The notes below the pieces were generated by a model, which searched no databases, was not told the DNA's origin, and was given only the letters and a program-made list of their open reading frames with translations. Source: Monoglobus pectinilyticus (GTDB lineage Bacteria; Bacillota; Clostridia; Monoglobales; Monoglobaceae). Taken from it: a stretch of 64,000 nucleotides of DNA. The translations under genes were made by a program, and so were the position numbers. The DNA is taken from contig NZ_CP020991.1 in NCBI RefSeq assembly GCF_002874775.1, positions 310,001 to 374,000 of the forward strand, in the 5' to 3' direction. This document shows positions 9,565 through 18,367 of this stretch, piece after piece; the first letter of the stretch is position 1, and the number at the start of each line of letters is the position of its first letter.

Positions 9565-10437
9565 CTAACAATGAAAATTGATAAATTTTGTATACAATTT
9601 ACTAATATCCAACTTTGTATCCAAATAGATTTCATCTGCTAAAATTGCTTGACAAATAAGCATACCATATCCATTCATTATTTTATTTCCATTTTTTTCA
9701 GCATATTTTAAAAATGCAGTTTTCTCAGGATTATAAATTAGATCAACAGCAAGCGCCTCATTATTGAGTTTATCTAAAAATGACAAATCTGTATAATCAT
9801 ATGATATTCCGCTCATCCCTAATGGTGTTGCATTTATAATCATATCACAATCATCAAGATAATTTTTAACATTTTTTGAATTAGAACTATCAAATTTAAG
9901 TGAAGTAACTTTATTTATTGACCCATTATCTTGAGCTGACATGACTCTCATACAAATAGCTTCAGCTTTCTGTACAGTTCTGTTTAAAATAATTATTTTA
10001 GAAGCCTCAAGCTGTGAAAACTTCAGCGCCAGCGTTGATACAACACCGCCTGCTCCTAAAATTATAATTTTTCTTCCTTTTACATTAAATCCATTTTGCC
10101 CTAAGTTCAAAGAAGTTATAAAACCGTTTGCATCAGTATTATATCCATATAATTTATTATCTTTTATTTTTACAGTATTAACAGCGCCAAACAACTCCGC
10201 TTCACTGTCAATTCCATCTAGGTATGGAATTATGTCAACTTTATGCGGCATTGTCAGGTTAAATCCGGTTACATTATTTTTTATTGCATTTTCTATATAT
10301 TTATCTAGTTCATTTTTCTTAACTTTAACTTTTTCATATTCATAAGGAATTTTTAAAATATTTAATATACTGCCATGAACCTCAGGGGATTTACTATGTT
10401 CAATAGGGTCTCCGATTACATTAAGCTTAATTGTCAT
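9565..10437 (-). CDS. aroE: Shikimate dehydrogenase
   Basis: Reduces 3-dehydroshikimate to shikimate with NADPH. The substrate-binding start NVIGDPIEHSKSPEVHG, the catalytic lysine in FNLTMPHK, the NTDANGF block, the dinucleotide loop ILGAGGVVST and INATPLGM are all present. At 290 residues it is a normal length. The ATG overlaps the end of aroQ by 11 bases, so translation is probably coupled. It is the last gene of the aromatic operon, and I see no strong terminator after it. Confidence 0.95.
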   Translation of the reverse strand: MTIKLNVIGDPIEHSKSPEVHGSILNILKIPYEYEKVKVKKNELDKYIENAIKNNVTGFNLTMPHKVDIIPYLDGIDSEAELFGAVNTVKIKDNKLYGYNTDANGFITSLNLGQNGFNVKGRKIIILGAGGVVSTLALKFSQLEASKIIILNRTVQKAEAICMRVMSAQDNGSINKVTSLKFDSSNSKNVKNYLDDCDMIINATPLGMSGISYDYTDLSFLDKLNNEALAVDLIYNPEKTAFLKYAEKNGNKIMNGYGMLICQAILADEIYLDTKLDISKLYTKFINFHC

Positions 10438-10873
10438 CTTCTTCCCTCATTTCATTAAGCAAATAATCTATAGCTAAAAGATAACCTCTGATTCCCAATC
10501 CACAAATTTGTCCTATACATCCGGATGCAGTAACAGATTTTTTCCTAAAATCGTCACGCTTATGTATGTTGCTTATATGAACCTCCACTGCAGGTAAATT
10601 TACAGCTTTAAGCGCGTCTAATATAGCATAACTGTAATGCGTATATGCCCCGGGATTAATTACTATTGCGTCACAGCTTCCCAACGCATGGTGAATAAAG
10701 TCGATTATTTCTCCTTCTCCATTACTTTGAAGAACGATAGCCTCGGCGCCTAAATTTTTAGCGTATTCTTCAATTGTGTTTTCCAAATCTGAATATGCCG
10801 TATTTCCATACACATCCGGTTCCCTGACGCCAAGCATATTTATATTAGGACCGTTTATTACCATTATTTTCAT
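10427..10873 (-). CDS. aroQ: Type II 3-dehydroquinate dehydratase
   Basis: Dehydrates 3-dehydroquinate to 3-dehydroshikimate. The 148-residue protein has the type II hallmarks: GPNINMLGVREPDVYG (catalytic Tyr and lid Arg), INPGAYTHYSYAI, and EVHISNIHKRDDFRKKS with the catalytic His. Type II enzymes form dodecamers and are unrelated to the AroD type I enzyme. It follows aroK by about 50 bases and overlaps aroE. Confidence 0.95.
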   Translation of the reverse strand: MKIMVINGPNINMLGVREPDVYGNTAYSDLENTIEEYAKNLGAEAIVLQSNGEGEIIDFIHHALGSCDAIVINPGAYTHYSYAILDALKAVNLPAVEVHISNIHKRDDFRKKSVTASGCIGQICGLGIRGYLLAIDYLLNEMREEDDN

Positions 10874-10924
10874 AACTCTATTTCCCCTTTCATATATATT
10901 CGTGATATATAAAAAAATACTATA

Positions 10925-11449
10925 TTATTTATCAGATAAAGTTTTTATATGATTAATTATTTCTTTTAAAACCTCAGCAAAAGACATATTATTTGTTATT
11001 ATATAGTCAGCTGCATCTCTATATAATTCATACCTCTCACTATACAGAGAAATTAATTTGTCAGCTCCGTCTTTAAGCAGCGGTCTGTCAGATGTATCAA
11101 CATCTTCCATTATAAAATTCAAGGGTCTGTCAATGAATATAATATACCCACCCAAAAATTTTGCATTTTCTATATTAATATTATTTTTTACTACGCCTCC
11201 GCCGGTTGAAATAATAATATCCTTATTTTGCGGAACAGAACAAAACTCTTTTAGCTTCTCTGTTTCTAATCTGCGAAAATATTCTTCTCCGTTTTCCGTA
11301 AAAATATCATTTATTGATTTATTCTGACTTTTTTCAATTTCTTCGTCTAAATCAACAAAACTAAAGTCTAAGCTCTTTGCGGCACGTTTTCCTAAAGATG
11401 TTTTTCCGCACCCGGGCATTCCAATAAGCAATATTTTCAAATTCATCAC
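10925..11449 (-). CDS. aroK: Shikimate kinase
   Basis: Phosphorylates shikimate at the 3-hydroxyl using ATP. The 174-residue P-loop kinase shows Walker A GMPGCGKTS, the shikimate-binding DLDEEIE and FRRLE, STGGGVV, and the lid DRPLLK. A GTG at 11449 and an ATG at 11446 are adjacent; AAGGAA overlapping the pheA stop can serve either. The 3-base gap from pheA supports coupled expression. Confidence 0.95.
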   Translation of the reverse strand: MMNLKILLIGMPGCGKTSLGKRAAKSLDFSFVDLDEEIEKSQNKSINDIFTENGEEYFRRLETEKLKEFCSVPQNKDIIISTGGGVVKNNINIENAKFLGGYIIFIDRPLNFIMEDVDTSDRPLLKDGADKLISLYSERYELYRDAADYIITNNMSFAEVLKEIINHIKTLSDK

Positions 11450-11452
11450 CTG

Positions 11453-12655
11453 CTATTCCTTAATTTTATAATTACCTAAAAGCTTAAACTCACCTGTGCC
11501 TTCAATTACATTATTTGTAATTTGCCTTACCTTTTCATCTAAAAGATTCCCTGTATAATCAACAAAGAACATATACTCAAAATTTTTGTTATCAAGAGGT
11601 CTAGATTCAAGTTTTAATAAATTTAAATCTCCATGCGCAAAACATGCCAATACTCTATGTAACTCGCCGCTTTCGTGAGGAAGTGTAAAAGCCGCGCTGA
11701 TTTTATTGCACATTACGTCTATTTCTGAATTAACTGACACCACAATAAAACGGGTAGTATTTTTATCACTGTTATTTATATCTTCCGCTAAAATATCCAA
11801 ACCATATATCTCAGCATTCTGCTTACCCGCAATTGCCGCTTGAACCGGATTATTATCATTAGCAACTTTCTCTGCACTTTTAGCCGTGCTATAGTATTCA
11901 CGGCAAATAATATCATTGCCTAAAGTTTTTAAAAATCCACTGCTCTGCATTATCCCCTGTTCATGAGAATAGATATACTTTATATCTGAAACTTTCGAAC
12001 CTTTAACACCCATAAGACAATGTCTTATAGGTATATCAACTTCACCTATTATGAAATAACCATATTTTTCAAGCAGATCCATTACATCAACTATGGTACC
12101 GGTGTTAGAATTTTCAATAGGCAAAACAGCATAATCGGATTTATTATTCTTTAAGGATAAAAACGCTGCTTCAAACGAATCAGCATTAGTTCTGTTTGAT
12201 TCTGCTCCAAAATATTTTATTGCCGCTTCCTCGCTATATGAGCCTTTAACACCATAAAACACAATCCTGGGATTTTGAATATGCGGTTTAGGATTTAACA
12301 TATCCTCAATACGTTTTCTGCCTTTATCGCGGCTAAGTTCACGAGTCTGTCTATCACGACTTATTGACATTATAGCAGTAAAAAACTCATAAACTTCATT
12401 TTCCCGGCTTTTGTCTGTTAACAAATCCATTTTGCTTTTTAAAACTTGCTTTTCTCTTTCTGAATCAAGAACCGGCTTTCCTACACTTCGCTTGTAATCA
12501 GCAACACTGCTGCATAAATCCATTCTTTTTAAAAATAATGGCAGCAGCTCTTTGTCAATCTTATCAATCTCTTCTCTTAGTATGTCTAACCTATTTTTTT
12601 GGCTGCATGTATTATTTAATTCATTCAATTTTTGATTATCACTTTTAGTGTCCAT
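11453..12655 (-). CDS. pheA: Bifunctional chorismate mutase / prephenate dehydratase (P-protein)
   Basis: Makes phenylpyruvate from chorismate in two steps. Residues about 20-110 form the AroQ-class mutase (LREEIDKIDKELLPLFLKRM, then SVADYKRSVGKPVLD). Residues about 128-305 form the dehydratase, with GSYSEEAAIKYFG, LPIENSNTGTI and TRFIVV. The C-terminal ACT domain carries LPHESGELHRVL and LLKLESRP, the motifs that bind phenylalanine for feedback control. Fusion of mutase and dehydratase is common in proteobacteria and present in many Clostridia. Confidence 0.95.
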   Translation of the reverse strand: MDTKSDNQKLNELNNTCSQKNRLDILREEIDKIDKELLPLFLKRMDLCSSVADYKRSVGKPVLDSEREKQVLKSKMDLLTDKSRENEVYEFFTAIMSISRDRQTRELSRDKGRKRIEDMLNPKPHIQNPRIVFYGVKGSYSEEAAIKYFGAESNRTNADSFEAAFLSLKNNKSDYAVLPIENSNTGTIVDVMDLLEKYGYFIIGEVDIPIRHCLMGVKGSKVSDIKYIYSHEQGIMQSSGFLKTLGNDIICREYYSTAKSAEKVANDNNPVQAAIAGKQNAEIYGLDILAEDINNSDKNTTRFIVVSVNSEIDVMCNKISAAFTLPHESGELHRVLACFAHGDLNLLKLESRPLDNKNFEYMFFVDYTGNLLDEKVRQITNNVIEGTGEFKLLGNYKIKE

Positions 12656-12678
12656 TTTATCTTCCTTTAAGTTACAAT

Positions 12679-13749
12679 TTATCTATCTAATAAAATATCC
12701 AAAATAGCCAATGCTACAGCATTCTCTATAACAACAGCGCCTCTGTGAACTATACATGGATCATGTCTTCCATGTATTTCTATAGATGCGTTTTCCATTT
12801 TTGATATATCTACTGTTCGTTGTTTTTGTGCAATCGAAGGCGTCGGTTTTAAAACAGCCTGCATTATTATCGGCATACCATTAGTAATACCGCCATTTAT
12901 ACCGGCATTATTGTTTGTAAATGTTTTAACATCCTTTCCTTCCATATAAAATTCATCATTTGCCTCATCACCAAACATTCCGGCAAAATCAAAACCGGCG
13001 CCAAACTGTACGCCCTTTACTGCCGGAACTGAAAACAGCATAGATGAAAGGCGGCTTTCCACGGAACCAAAAAAAGGCGCCCCCTTACCAACAGGCATAC
13101 CAATAACAGCACATTCTACTATTCCGCCAACAGAGTTTAAATTTTCTTTAGCCTCAAGTATTTTTGCCTTCATTTGTTCAGTTTTACCGTCATCTATAAC
13201 TGGGAAATCTTTTTTTGTAATCAACTCAATATCATTTTTTGATACTGAAATAGGATTAAACTTTTCATCAGCAACATCATTAATTCTATAAATATGCGCG
13301 CCAACATAAACATTATATAAGCTTAAAACCTGTTTGGCTATGGCGCCGGCAAAAACCAACGGCGCTGTTATCCTTCCGGAAAAATGGCCTCCGCCGCGGT
13401 AATCATGACTTTCTCCATACTTCATAAAACCTGTAAAATCAGCATGTCCCGGTCTTATTAAATCTTTTTCATAATGTTTTGAAATCGTATTTGTATTCCT
13501 GATTATACCGCAAAGCGGGGTACCTGTTGTTTTTTCATCAAAAAAACCAGATAGTATTTCAACATTATCTTCCTCACGTCTTGATGTTGAAATATTATCC
13601 TTTCCGGGAGCACGTCTTCTCATTTCATCTGAAATTTTTTCTATATCCAAACTTATTCCTGATGGAAGACCATCTATAACTATACCTATACCGCCGCCGT
13701 GCGATTCTCCAAAAATACTAAGCTTAAGATTGTTTCCCCATGTGTTCAA
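12679..13749 (-). CDS. aroC: Chorismate synthase
   Basis: Converts EPSP to chorismate using reduced FMN. The N-terminus NTWGNNLKLSIFGESHGGGIG and the later RPGHADFTG, RGGGHFSGR and GRHDPC motifs are typical. The start is TTG at 13749, with AGGAGG 10 bases upstream; no in-frame ATG precedes the conserved motif. Length 356 is normal. It lies 15 bases after aroA. FMN supply is a point of contact with the FMN-riboswitch ribU gene elsewhere in the window, although the two are not linked. Confidence 0.96.
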   Translation of the reverse strand: MNTWGNNLKLSIFGESHGGGIGIVIDGLPSGISLDIEKISDEMRRRAPGKDNISTSRREEDNVEILSGFFDEKTTGTPLCGIIRNTNTISKHYEKDLIRPGHADFTGFMKYGESHDYRGGGHFSGRITAPLVFAGAIAKQVLSLYNVYVGAHIYRINDVADEKFNPISVSKNDIELITKKDFPVIDDGKTEQMKAKILEAKENLNSVGGIVECAVIGMPVGKGAPFFGSVESRLSSMLFSVPAVKGVQFGAGFDFAGMFGDEANDEFYMEGKDVKTFTNNNAGINGGITNGMPIIMQAVLKPTPSIAQKQRTVDISKMENASIEIHGRHDPCIVHRGAVVIENAVALAILDILLDR

Positions 13750-13764
13750 TGCAAGTGTTCCTCC

Positions 13765-15048
13765 TTAGTAAGTTTCGTTTCCTGCCAGACGATCATACAC
13801 CTTATAAAAATCAGGATAAGATTTGGTTACAGCTTTTTCTGCGCCCGTTATCTCAATACACCCCTCAGCGCGGCAAGCAGCAATAGAAAGCGCCATAGCT
13901 ATACGATGATCGTTCCAGGAAGAACAAACATTTCCCTCAACCAAATCTCTGCCTATTATTTTTAAACCGTCTCTTTCCTCTACAATGCCAACTCCCAGCC
14001 TGCCAAGTTCGGTTGCGGTTGACCTTAATCTGTCGCTCTCCTTGTGTCTTAATCTTCCGGCGTTTATTATCCGGCTTTCTCCTGAGCAAAAAGAGCAAAG
14101 CACCGCGACAATAGGTACTAAATCCGGAATATTTTTGGCGTCAACCGTTATCCCATGCATTACAGCTGTCTTTTTAGCCATAATTCCGCCGTTTGGCCCC
14201 TTTACAATTCTTGCACCGGTATTTTTAATTATATCTAAAATTTCTCGGTCTCCCTGCAAACTATTAGGATTCAAATTCAAACATTCAACATTACAGCCGA
14301 TTGCGTCAGCTACAAGAAAAAATGCTGCCTGAGAATAATCAGCCTCAATTTTTAATTCATTGCAGCCTTTATATTTCTGACCGCCTTTTATTTTAAACAG
14401 CTTATACTTATAATTTTCAATTTCAATTCCAAATTTTGAAAGCATATCAATAGTCAAATCCACATAACCTTTTGATTCAAGCTCTCCGGACACAATAATT
14501 TCACTGTCTCCGTCTATAATCGGCAAAGCAAATAGAAGTCCAGTAATAAATTGGGAGCTGACATTTCCAGGAAGACCATAACTCCCTGATTTTAAACTTC
14601 CATCAATAATTATATAATCAGTTCCCAGTTCATACTTTATACCTTTTTCGCGAAAGATGTTTAAATATGGAGTCTGTGGTCTCTGCATAAGGCGGCCATG
14701 ACCTACAAATTTTACCGGAACGCCTTTTCCAAGCGCAATAGGCATCAAAAAACGCAAAGTAGAACCGCTTTCTCCGCAATCAAGAGTAATCATATTCTTA
14801 ACCTTATATGTTTTTTTCTTCGTAACGCTCACTGTCATACTTTTTGTATTGACGCTGCATTTAGCGCCCAGTGCGCGCATACATTCAATTGTTGCTTCGA
14901 TATCCTTTGAAACTGCAACATTTTCAATTGTACACTCCCCGCCAGAAAGAGATGCCGCAATTATAGCTCTGTGCGCGACGCTTTTGGACGGCGGAACTGA
15001 AACAATTCCTTTTAACATATTAGGTTGAATTTTTTTTACATCTTCCAT
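13765..15048 (-). CDS. aroA: 3-phosphoshikimate 1-carboxyvinyltransferase (EPSP synthase)
   Basis: Transfers enolpyruvate from PEP to shikimate-3-phosphate. PPSKSVAHRAIIAASL, GESGSTLRFLMPIAL, GRLMQRPQ, RHKESDRL and the C-terminal WNDHRIAMAL are visible. The 427-residue length fits. The ATG start has GGAGG 7 bases upstream. Whether it is glyphosate-tolerant cannot be told reliably from these motifs alone. Confidence 0.96.
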   Translation of the reverse strand: MEDVKKIQPNMLKGIVSVPPSKSVAHRAIIAASLSGGECTIENVAVSKDIEATIECMRALGAKCSVNTKSMTVSVTKKKTYKVKNMITLDCGESGSTLRFLMPIALGKGVPVKFVGHGRLMQRPQTPYLNIFREKGIKYELGTDYIIIDGSLKSGSYGLPGNVSSQFITGLLFALPIIDGDSEIIVSGELESKGYVDLTIDMLSKFGIEIENYKYKLFKIKGGQKYKGCNELKIEADYSQAAFFLVADAIGCNVECLNLNPNSLQGDREILDIIKNTGARIVKGPNGGIMAKKTAVMHGITVDAKNIPDLVPIVAVLCSFCSGESRIINAGRLRHKESDRLRSTATELGRLGVGIVEERDGLKIIGRDLVEGNVCSSWNDHRIAMALSIAACRAEGCIEITGAEKAVTKSYPDFYKVYDRLAGNETY

Positions 15049-15096
15049 CTTTCAGCCTCCAGCTCTATTTGTCATATAATAAAAAAATGTTAAATA

Positions 15097-16149
15097 TTAT
15101 TTAAGAAAGTCGCTTTTTTCAAGCTTTTTTATCATTACCTTGCCTATGTCCTCAATTAATATTAAATTAATTTTACTGCCTTCGCCTTTTTTATCAACTG
15201 CGACAGCTTCTGCAAGTTCATCTTTGCTGATTTGAACATCAACAGGAAGGTTATAATTTTTAAGAATGCTTATCATTCTGTCTGTAACGCCGTTATGTGT
15301 TATACCAAGTTTCTCACCATATTCACAAGACATGACCATTCCTACAGCCACACCTTCTCCATGAGTATATGTTTCATAGTTATATTTTTTCTCAATCGCA
15401 TGTCCAAAAGTATGTCCAAAATTTAAAATCATACGTCCGCCTGTATCAAACTCATCTGATTCAACAACCTGCCTCTTTATATCACAACAATTATATATTA
15501 TTTTATCGATATTTGCAAACAATTCTTTTGTAGATTTTATACTTTCAAGCATTTCAAACAGCTTTTTATCTTTTATAGCACCATATTTGATTACTTCTGC
15601 CATACCGTCTGCCAAAACTCTGGAGGTTAATGTTTTGAGGCAGTCTGTATCTATTATCACCATCTCCGGCTGTTTAAAAGCTCCAACCAGGTTTTTTCCA
15701 CGAGGCAAATCAATTGCAACCTTACCGCCCACACTTGAATCTACCTGAGCCAATAAAGTCGTAGGAATTTGAACATAAGGTATTCCCCTAAGTAAAGTAG
15801 CAGCGGCATAACCGGTCAAATCACCAATTACACCTCCTCCGAGAGCAATTATTAAATCAGTCCTGGTAAGCTTAAAATCAAGCATTTCATTATACAAATT
15901 CATTAAGCAATCAGCAGATTTGCTTTTTTCCCCAGCAGGAACTGTTATAAGTTTGGTTTCAAAACCTGACTGTGCAAGACTTGAAACAACTATTTCTGAA
16001 TATAGCGGAGCTACGTTTGAATCTGTCACAACAGCAATCTTTTCTCCGGAATAAATTTTTCTTATATAATCTGCTGTGTTGTTTAAAATACCATTATCAA
16101 TGTATATTTCATACTCTCTTCCAGGAATATTTACTTTTAATTTTTCCAT
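15097..16149 (-). CDS. aroB: 3-dehydroquinate synthase
   Basis: NAD- and zinc-dependent cyclisation of DAHP to 3-dehydroquinate. ALGGGVIGDLTGYAAATLLRG, IPTTLLAQVDSSVGGK, DGMAEVIKYG and the zinc-binding NFGHTFGHAIE and THGEGVAVGM are all present. Length 350 is normal. Its start overlaps the end of tyrA by 13 bases, which suggests translational coupling. Confidence 0.96.
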   Translation of the reverse strand: MEKLKVNIPGREYEIYIDNGILNNTADYIRKIYSGEKIAVVTDSNVAPLYSEIVVSSLAQSGFETKLITVPAGEKSKSADCLMNLYNEMLDFKLTRTDLIIALGGGVIGDLTGYAAATLLRGIPYVQIPTTLLAQVDSSVGGKVAIDLPRGKNLVGAFKQPEMVIIDTDCLKTLTSRVLADGMAEVIKYGAIKDKKLFEMLESIKSTKELFANIDKIIYNCCDIKRQVVESDEFDTGGRMILNFGHTFGHAIEKKYNYETYTHGEGVAVGMVMSCEYGEKLGITHNGVTDRMISILKNYNLPVDVQISKDELAEAVAVDKKGEGSKINLILIEDIGKVMIKKLEKSDFLK

Positions 16150-17009
16150 GGCTCAGGCTCCTTTTCCTGCATAGTTATTTTATTTTTACACACTTTATCA
16201 AGTAATTCATATAATTCATCACTTTGTGAATTGTCAATACAATACCTAATTTCCGATAAGTTTTCAATTAAGCGGTCTATTTCATTTAAAACATTTTTTC
16301 TGTTTGCTAAAAATAATTCACTCCAAAGCTTGGGATTTATTCTTGCCACTCTAGTACAGTCACGAAAAGAACCGGCTGTATACGCTCTATTCATTTTTTC
16401 CGGATAAGATAAACATAGAGCTGATGCTGCTATGTGCATTAAATCGCTTGTATAGGCTATCACACTGTCATGCTCTTCAGGACTTGCTATGGTGATACGT
16501 GTGGAGCCAATATATTTAGCTATTTCCCTTATCAGTTCCACACTTTCTTTTTTTGAAGTTTTAACGGGAGTTATTATATAACCGCTCATCCAAAAAAGCT
16601 CAGATGATGCGTTAACAAACCCATCCATCTCTTTGCCTGCCATTGGATGACCGCCTACATAGTCAACTCCCTCCGGCAAAACACTGCATATGGATTCAGA
16701 AACACTGGATTTAACACCGCAAACATCGGATATAACTGCCCCGGTCTTGAACCGGTGTGCGTTAATTTCTATAATTTTATGAATACTGTCCGGATATGTA
16801 CAAAAAAACACAACATCAGAATTTTCTATAGCATCTCCGGCTTTTTCATATACAAAATTAACAGCTTTATTTTTTAAAGCGAGACGTCTGGTTTCGCTAT
16901 CTATATCACAACCTGCAATCACGCATTTTTTAAATCCTTTGAGGGCATACGCCAATGAACCTCCGATAAGTCCAAGTCCGATAATTGCAATCCTAAAATC
17001 CTTCTCCAT
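16137..17009 (-). CDS. tyrA: Prephenate dehydrogenase
   Basis: Oxidative decarboxylation of prephenate to 4-hydroxyphenylpyruvate, the tyrosine branch. The Rossmann loop IIGLGLIGGSLAYALKG, GGHPMAGKE and the helical C-terminal dimer domain with TAGSFRDCTRVA are visible. At 290 residues it lacks both a mutase fusion and a C-terminal ACT domain, so feedback by tyrosine, if any, is less direct here than for PheA. It is the second gene of the operon. Confidence 0.94.
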   Translation of the reverse strand: MEKDFRIAIIGLGLIGGSLAYALKGFKKCVIAGCDIDSETRRLALKNKAVNFVYEKAGDAIENSDVVFFCTYPDSIHKIIEINAHRFKTGAVISDVCGVKSSVSESICSVLPEGVDYVGGHPMAGKEMDGFVNASSELFWMSGYIITPVKTSKKESVELIREIAKYIGSTRITIASPEEHDSVIAYTSDLMHIAASALCLSYPEKMNRAYTAGSFRDCTRVARINPKLWSELFLANRKNVLNEIDRLIENLSEIRYCIDNSQSDELYELLDKVCKNKITMQEKEPEPWKN

Positions 17010-17024
17010 ATCTCTACTCCTATT

Positions 17025-18041
17025 TTATATTTTCTTTCCAACATGAACTCCGATTGCCTTCATTTTGTTCATCATATTTTCAAACTGTTTTTTATCAAGA
17101 GACTGTGCGCCGTCACACCATGCTTTCTCAGGGCAATTATGAACTTCAACTATAAGACCGTCAGCACCGACTGTCATCGCCGCCAAAGAAAGCGGCTCGA
17201 CCATCCAACTCATCCCGGCTGAATGAGACGGGTCAACAATAACCGGAAGGTGGCTTAATCTCTTAATTGCAGGAATGGCGCTTAAATCCAAAGTGTTTCT
17301 GGTATATGTTTCAAATGTCCTTATTCCTCTCTCACATAATACAACATTTGGATTACCGGAAGCCAAAATATATTCAGCCGACATCAGCCATTCTTCAATT
17401 GTTGATGAAAGACCTCGTTTTAATAAAACCGGTTTTTTTGTATTGCCTAATTCTTTAAGCAAGTCAAAATTCTGCATATTTCTTGCTCCAACCTGAATTA
17501 AATCAACATCCTTATCAAATATTTCCACCATTTTAGGCGACATAATTTCAGTAACAATCGGAAGTCCGGTCTTTTCTTTTGCTTCTTTCAATAACTTCAA
17601 ACCCTCAAGTTCAAGTCCCTGGAACGAATACGGCGACGTTCTGGGTTTAAAAGCTCCTCCTCTCAGCATTTTAGCGCCGCTCTTTTTAACGCTCTGTGCC
17701 ACATCAATAATCTGTGCCTCGGATTCCACGCTGCAAGGGCCTGCGATAACAGTAAACTCGCCTTCTTTGCCTATTTCAACATTATCTACTTTAATAACGG
17801 ATGGATCCGGATGGAACTTTCTGCTCGCCTTTTTAAAAGGTTCAGCAATACGCATAACTCTGTCAACATGAACATTCAGCATCAGAGTATCAGGATCTAT
17901 TTTGCTCGTATCTCCAAGCAAACCTAAAACTGTGCAGTCAACACCTTTGTTAACCATCACGTCAAGCCCCATATCCTTTATATAAGACACCATTTTATTG
18001 ACATCTTCCTGTTTTGTTTTTGGTTTTAAAATAACTACCAT
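17025..18041 (-). CDS. aroF: DAHP synthase (type I-beta, with N-terminal ferredoxin-like regulatory domain)
   Basis: Condenses PEP and erythrose-4-phosphate to DAHP, the entry step of the pathway. The catalytic barrel (about residues 95-338) has AGPCSVES, LRGGAFKPRTSPYSFQG, IQVGARNMQNF, LLKRGL and VDPSHSAG. Residues 1-70 form the ferredoxin-like domain known from Thermotoga and other I-beta enzymes, where it mediates inhibition by Tyr or Phe. I chose ATG 18041 with GGAGGA 7 bases upstream; an in-frame start at 18095 would read through the attenuator terminator and is unlikely. It is the first full-length gene of the aromatic operon. Confidence 0.95.
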   Translation of the reverse strand: MVVILKPKTKQEDVNKMVSYIKDMGLDVMVNKGVDCTVLGLLGDTSKIDPDTLMLNVHVDRVMRIAEPFKKASRKFHPDPSVIKVDNVEIGKEGEFTVIAGPCSVESEAQIIDVAQSVKKSGAKMLRGGAFKPRTSPYSFQGLELEGLKLLKEAKEKTGLPIVTEIMSPKMVEIFDKDVDLIQVGARNMQNFDLLKELGNTKKPVLLKRGLSSTIEEWLMSAEYILASGNPNVVLCERGIRTFETYTRNTLDLSAIPAIKRLSHLPVIVDPSHSAGMSWMVEPLSLAAMTVGADGLIVEVHNCPEKAWCDGAQSLDKKQFENMMNKMKAIGVHVGKKI

Positions 18042-18060
18042 TTTTATTCCTCCTAAATTT

Positions 18061-18099
18061 GTTATAAAAATAAAAAGGATGAGCCATAAGCCCATCCTT
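18061..18099 (-). terminator. Attenuator terminator of the aromatic operon
   Basis: On the minus strand AAGGATGGGC-TTAT-GGCTCATCCTT forms a stem of about 10 bp (18075-18099; one mismatch), followed by TTTTTATTTTT. It lies between the leader peptide stop and aroF, the place of a classical attenuator. Its 5' arm GGGCTT (18088-18093) can instead pair with AAGCCC (18147-18152), which lies within the last codons of the leader peptide, giving an antiterminator. Confidence 0.85.
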
Positions 18100-18129
18100 G
18101 AATAATTTTCAAAGTTTTATGTTATTATC

Positions 18130-18261
18130 TTAAAAAGAACATAAACGGGCTTTACTAAATTTACTGCACCAAAAATAACCAAAGCTAAAGTAAAAGCTCT
18201 GGCTAAAGTAGAAAAAATATTCTGTTGTATCAGAAATCAATCTACGCAGCAAATCACTCAT
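18130..18261 (-). CDS. Aromatic operon leader peptide (Phe/Tyr-rich attenuator peptide)
   Basis: A 43-codon open frame (ATG at 18261, stop TAA at 18130-18132), with GGAG about 8 bases upstream of the ATG. The core, residues 14-31, reads EYFFYFSQSFYFSFGYFW: eight Phe, four Tyr and one Trp in 18 codons, far beyond chance. It precedes the attenuator terminator and aroF. The expected logic is that scarce charged tRNA-Phe or tRNA-Tyr stalls the ribosome in this stretch; AAGCCC in codons 36-38 is then free to pair with GGGCTT, blocking the terminator and allowing the operon to be read. The peptide itself probably has no other job. Confidence 0.85.
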   Translation of the reverse strand: MSDLLRRLISDTTEYFFYFSQSFYFSFGYFWCSKFSKARLCSF

Positions 18262-18291
18262 TTTATTCTTCTCCAAATAACAAATTAAATT

Positions 18292-18360
18292 AAAAACACT
18301 TGCAAATTTTAACTTCTTAGTATTATACTACATACTTTGTTAAAATGCAAGTGTTTTTTT
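18292..18360. repeat. Long inverted repeat enclosing the aromatic promoter
   Basis: Arms 18292-18313 and 18339-18360 are near-perfect inverted copies (AAAAACACTTGCA plus TTTTAAC against GTTAAAA plus TGCAAGTGTTTTT), with a 25-base centre that contains the -10 box. As RNA made from fumA it would fold into a terminator with T-rich tails on both strands; as DNA it could be an operator. Both functions are inference. Confidence 0.7.
18322..18350 (-). promoter_or_regulatory. Promoter of the aromatic operon
   Basis: Minus-strand TTGCAT (18345-18350), 17-base spacer, perfect TATAAT (18322-18327). Transcription would start near 18315, about 54 bases before the leader-peptide ATG. The -35 box lies inside one arm of a large inverted repeat described separately. 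Confidence 0.65.
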
Positions 18361-18367
18361 AAACTTT

